Notes under the pieces: generated by a model | What the model saw: only the letters and a program-made list of their open reading frames with translations | What the model was told of the DNA's origin: nothing | Database searches by the model: none | Shown here: piece after piece, positions 36,493 through 42,129 of the stretch | How the letters are laid out: the number at the start of each line of letters is the position of its first letter | Position numbering within the stretch: position 1 is the stretch's first letter | Source of the DNA: Sphaerimonospora mesophila NBRC 14179 = JCM 3151 | Lineage (GTDB): Bacteria > Actinomycetota > Actinomycetes > Streptosporangiales > Streptosporangiaceae | Assembly: GCA_001552515.1 (NCBI GenBank) | Contig: BCRI01000058.1 | Span: forward strand, 1-42,129 | Length of the DNA stretch: 42,129 nt | Reading direction: 5' to 3' | Translations under genes and position numbers: made by a program

Positions 36493-37197
36493 TCACTGTT
36501 TGTCCGTCATCCGACGCAGCGCGGCGGCGATCGAGGCGGCGGCCGCACCGGGGTCCGGAGCACCCGTGATCGGCCGCCCGATCACCAGAAGATCGGCCCC
36601 GCTGGTGATCGCGTCCTCCGGAGTCGCTACTCTTGCTTGATCCTGGGTGTCGGCGCCGGCGGGCCGCACGCCCGGGGTGATGAGCGTGATCCCGGGACCG
36701 ACCTCTGCCCGCACGGCGGCGACCTCGCGTGGCGAGCAGACGAGGGCCTGGGCGCCGGCGCCGACGGCGACGGCGGCCATACGGCGCACCGCGTCCTCGG
36801 GCGGTCCCTGGATGCCGATCTCGCGCAGATCGGCGTCCGAGAGCGACGTGAGCAGCGTCACGGCGGCGATCTGGGCGTCCGGCGCCGCCGCCACGGCCGC
36901 CTGGATCATCGCGGGACCGCCGGCCGCGTGGACGGTCAGGATCGCGGGCTTGAGCCGGGCGACCGCGCGGGCGGCCGCCGCCACGGTGTTGGGGATGTCA
37001 TGGAGTTTGAGATCCAGGAAGACGCGGACGCCGCTGGCGCCGCGCACCGACGCGATCACGTCGGGGCCGTACCGGAGGTAGAGCTCCAGCCCCACCTTCA
37101 CCGTGGAGACGTGCGGCGTCACCAGGCCCGCCCAGCGGGCCGCGGTTTCCAGGTCGGGCGCGTCGAGAGCGACGGCGACGGGAGCTGGCGTGGTCAC
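36493..37197 (-). CDS. pyrF: Orotidine 5'-phosphate decarboxylase
   Basis: PyrF converts OMP to UMP, the last step of de novo UMP synthesis. The 234-residue TIM-barrel protein has the catalytic motif DLKLHDIPNT (62-71) with Asp62, Lys64 and Asp67, VKVGLELYLRYGPD before it, and the phosphate-binding end VIGRPITGAPDPGAA. GTG at 37197 overlaps the pyrD stop as GTGA, so the two are coupled. It ends the pyrimidine part of the cluster. Confidence 0.95.
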   Translation of the reverse strand: MTTPAPVAVALDAPDLETAARWAGLVTPHVSTVKVGLELYLRYGPDVIASVRGASGVRVFLDLKLHDIPNTVAAAARAVARLKPAILTVHAAGGPAMIQAAVAAAPDAQIAAVTLLTSLSDADLREIGIQGPPEDAVRRMAAVAVGAGAQALVCSPREVAAVRAEVGPGITLITPGVRPAGADTQDQARVATPEDAITSGADLLVIGRPITGAPDPGAAAASIAAALRRMTDKQ

Positions 37198-38135
37198 AGG
37201 GAACTCTCCTCCAGATCGGTCCTGCCGCGGGGTCCCGTCCCCGCGGGGCGGTGGGCCAGGCCGACGGCGTCGGCCAGCCGGTCGAAGCCGCGCTCGGTGA
37301 GAAGCTCCTCGAGCTCCCTCAGGATGCGCGGGCAGGCGTACGGGTCGTGGAAGGTCGCGGTGCCCACGGCGACGGCGCAGGCGCCCGCCAGGATGAGCTC
37401 CAGGGCGTCCCTGCCGGTCGTCACGCCGCCCATGCCGACGATCGGCACCCCGGGCAGGGCCGCGTGCACCTGCCACACGCAGCGCACCGCCAGGGGCCGT
37501 ACGGCGGGGCCGGACAGGCCGCCCGCCCCGGCGGCGAGCGCCGGGCGCATGGCGTCCACGTCGATGCTCATGCCGGCCGGAGTGTTGATCATGGCGAGGG
37601 CGTCGGCGCCGCCGTCCACGCACGACCGGGCGACCGCCACGATGTCGGCGACGTCGGGCGACAGTTTGGCGATCACCGGCACGTCGTACCTGATCGCGGC
37701 CCGCACCGACGCCACCACCTCGGCGGCGGCCGAGCCGTCGCGGGCGAACATCCTGCCGCGGTCCTCGACGTTCGGGCACGACAGGTTGACCTCGACGGCG
37801 GTGATGCCGGGCGCGTCGGCGAGCCGCCGCGACAGCGCCGTGAACTCGGCCACCGTGCCGCCGCCGAGGGACACGACGGTGCGTGCGCCCCGCTCGGCCA
37901 GCCAGGGCAACTCGCGCTCCAGGAATGCCTCGACGCCGGGCCCCTGCAGGCCCACGGCGTTGAGCAGCCCCGAGGGGGTCTCCGCCATCCGGGGCGTCGG
38001 CCGCCCGGCCCTGGGCGCCATCGTGATCGACCGGGTCACGAACGCGCCCAGCCTGACGACGTCGAAGAACTGGGCGAGCTCCCGGCCCGTCCCCCCGCAG
38101 CCGGAGGCCGTCAGCACGGGGTTGGGCAGCTCCAC
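37194..38135 (-). CDS. pyrD: Dihydroorotate dehydrogenase, catalytic subunit (class 1B)
   Basis: PyrD oxidises dihydroorotate to orotate. The FMN-binding barrel has PNPVLTASGCGGTGRE, TPRMAETPSGLLNAVGLQ, the catalytic Cys120 in NLSCPN, and GMGGVTTGRDALELILAGA. Cysteine as the base and the adjacent pyrK mark it as class 1B, which passes electrons to NAD through PyrK. From the first canonical start, GTG at 38135, the protein has 313 residues but lacks the first family strand. That strand is encoded in frame upstream (ADLRSYLAH), where the only well-placed initiator would be ATA at 38166-38168, 5 nt after GGGGTGAG. The true start is therefore uncertain. Confidence 0.93.
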   Translation of the reverse strand: MELPNPVLTASGCGGTGRELAQFFDVVRLGAFVTRSITMAPRAGRPTPRMAETPSGLLNAVGLQGPGVEAFLERELPWLAERGARTVVSLGGGTVAEFTALSRRLADAPGITAVEVNLSCPNVEDRGRMFARDGSAAAEVVASVRAAIRYDVPVIAKLSPDVADIVAVARSCVDGGADALAMINTPAGMSIDVDAMRPALAAGAGGLSGPAVRPLAVRCVWQVHAALPGVPIVGMGGVTTGRDALELILAGACAVAVGTATFHDPYACPRILRELEELLTERGFDRLADAVGLAHRPAGTGPRGRTDLEESSL

Positions 38136-38189
38136 GTGGGCCAGGTAACTCCGCAGGTCGGCACCTATGTCGGCTCACCCCGCCCGGAC

Positions 38190-39047
38190 TCACACATTGC
38201 GCCCTCCGGGGGCGCCGAGGGCGTCGAACGGGATCGTCCCGACGTCGTCGAAGCGGACCCGCTCGCCGCGGAACACCGGGCCCTCGACGCAGGAACGCAG
38301 CATCCGGGTCACGCCGTCCTCTCCGATCACGGGGACGACGCAGGTCATGCAGACACCGATGCCGCAGGCCATGTGCTCCTCCACGGCGACCTGGACGGGG
38401 ATGCCGAACTCGACGGCCACCGCGGTCACCCCGCGCAGCATCGCCATCGGGCCGCACGCGTAGACCGCGTCGGCCCGGACGTCGGCGATCACGCCGGGCA
38501 GCACGTCGGTCACCCTGCCGCGCATGCCGAGCGAGCCGTCCTCTGTGGTCAGCGTCGTCGTCTCCCCCATCCGGCGGGCCCGCAGCGCGCCGAAGACCCG
38601 CTCGGCCGTGGTGGCGCCGAGCACGAAGTCGATCCGGCAGCCGCGCAGCTGCAGGGCGTCGCCCAGGGCGAACAGCGAGGCAGAGCCGTACTCTCCGCCC
38701 ACCAGCACGCACGTGCACGGGTCGCGGGGCAGCGGGAAGGGCCGGCCGAGCGGGCCGACGATGTCGAGCGTGTCGCGCGCCTTGACCTCGGACAGCCAGG
38801 CGGTTCCCGCGCCGCGCACGGCGAAGACCAGCTCCACCGTGCCACCGTAGTCGGGCTTGACGTCGTGGACGGTCAGCGCCCGCCGGGTGAGCATCGCCGT
38901 GTCGCGCCCGCCGGCCGCGACCGTGACGAAGTGGCCGGGCCGGAACCGGTCGGCGATGCCCGGTGCGACGACCGTGAGCGCATGGTAGGCGTCCACCCGG
39001 CGCGTCGTCAGCACCGTGCCCGTCACCTGTACCGGACTACCGGCCAC
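38190..39047 (-). CDS. pyrK: Dihydroorotate dehydrogenase, electron transfer subunit (PyrK)
   Basis: PyrK holds FAD and a 2Fe-2S cluster and moves electrons from PyrD to NAD. The 285-residue protein has an FAD-binding barrel with the TRRALTVHDV segment, an NAD-binding part with VLVGGEYGSASLFALG, and a C-terminal cluster motif CGIGVCMTCVVPV followed by SCVEGPVF, giving four cysteines. Start is GTG at 39047, 4 bp after the carB stop. A 54-bp gap separates it from the annotated pyrD GTG; the gap shrinks to 21 bp if pyrD starts at the upstream ATA. Confidence 0.92.
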   Translation of the reverse strand: MAGSPVQVTGTVLTTRRVDAYHALTVVAPGIADRFRPGHFVTVAAGGRDTAMLTRRALTVHDVKPDYGGTVELVFAVRGAGTAWLSEVKARDTLDIVGPLGRPFPLPRDPCTCVLVGGEYGSASLFALGDALQLRGCRIDFVLGATTAERVFGALRARRMGETTTLTTEDGSLGMRGRVTDVLPGVIADVRADAVYACGPMAMLRGVTAVAVEFGIPVQVAVEEHMACGIGVCMTCVVPVIGEDGVTRMLRSCVEGPVFRGERVRFDDVGTIPFDALGAPGGRNV

Positions 39048-39051
39048 TCGC

Positions 39052-42129
<3,078 letters not shown>

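Noticed and set aside
36493-38718. A 741-residue open frame containing pyrF
   Set aside because: The part before 37197 covers pyrD and pyrK out of frame. PyrF motifs begin only after the GTG that overlaps the pyrD stop.

Overview
The window comes from a G+C-rich actinomycete, most likely a Streptosporangiales or Streptomyces-type filamentous actinobacterium. The signs are the strong G/C bias at third codon positions, many GTG and TTG starts, a DUF574-type SAM methyltransferase, an F420-type luciferase-like oxidoreductase, an actinobacterial integration host factor (mihF) next to gmk, a PriA that has lost its helicase motifs, and the run carB-pyrK-pyrD-pyrF-mihF-gmk-rpoZ-coaBC-metK-priA. Genus assignment is inference.

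Left part (57-9325, all minus strand). A possible accessory operon for molybdenum hydroxylases (MoxR ATPase, CoxE-like VWA protein, XdhC/CoxI protein, MobA-like nucleotidyltransferase; 5664 down to 1944) is followed by a DUF574 methyltransferase and an LLM-class oxidoreductase. To its right is the riboflavin operon ribE-ribM-ribBA-ribH plus a PH-domain protein. It is preceded by an FMN riboswitch (about 9494-9625) and by a hairpin that would hide the ribE ribosome binding site.

Middle part (9910-29626, all plus strand). Two complete peptide/nickel-type ABC importer operons stand in tandem: binding protein-permease-permease-ATPase-ATPase at 9910-16461, and permease-binding protein-permease-ATPase-ATPase at 16863-22887. 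Both have a GTCAC-N6-GTGAC palindrome in the upstream region and a strong hairpin directly after the binding-protein gene. Two uncharacterised paralogous proteins (22951-25913) follow, each with a -10-like hexamer exactly 6 nt before its start codon. Then come def-fmt-rsmB-rpe.

Right part (29925-42129, all minus strand). This is the housekeeping cluster carB (cut by the window edge)-pyrK-pyrD-pyrF-mihF-gmk-rpoZ-coaBC-small unknown gene-metK-priA. It covers pyrimidine synthesis, nucleotide kinase, RNA polymerase omega, CoA synthesis, SAM synthesis and replication restart. The rpe and priA genes converge on a 298-bp spacer filled with direct and inverted copies of a CGTGATCTTGCAG motif; another copy lies at the left window edge.

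Read together, the layout looks like the usual actinobacterial order (…metK-priA-[def]-fmt-rsmB-rpe … ribE-ribM-ribBA-ribH) in which the middle block is inverted and carries the two ABC operons and the paralogue pair as extra cargo. The most unusual items are the shared operator-like palindromes, the membrane insertion in the first permease, the paralogue pair, the repeat-filled spacer, and the start of pyrD, which may be an AUA codon.
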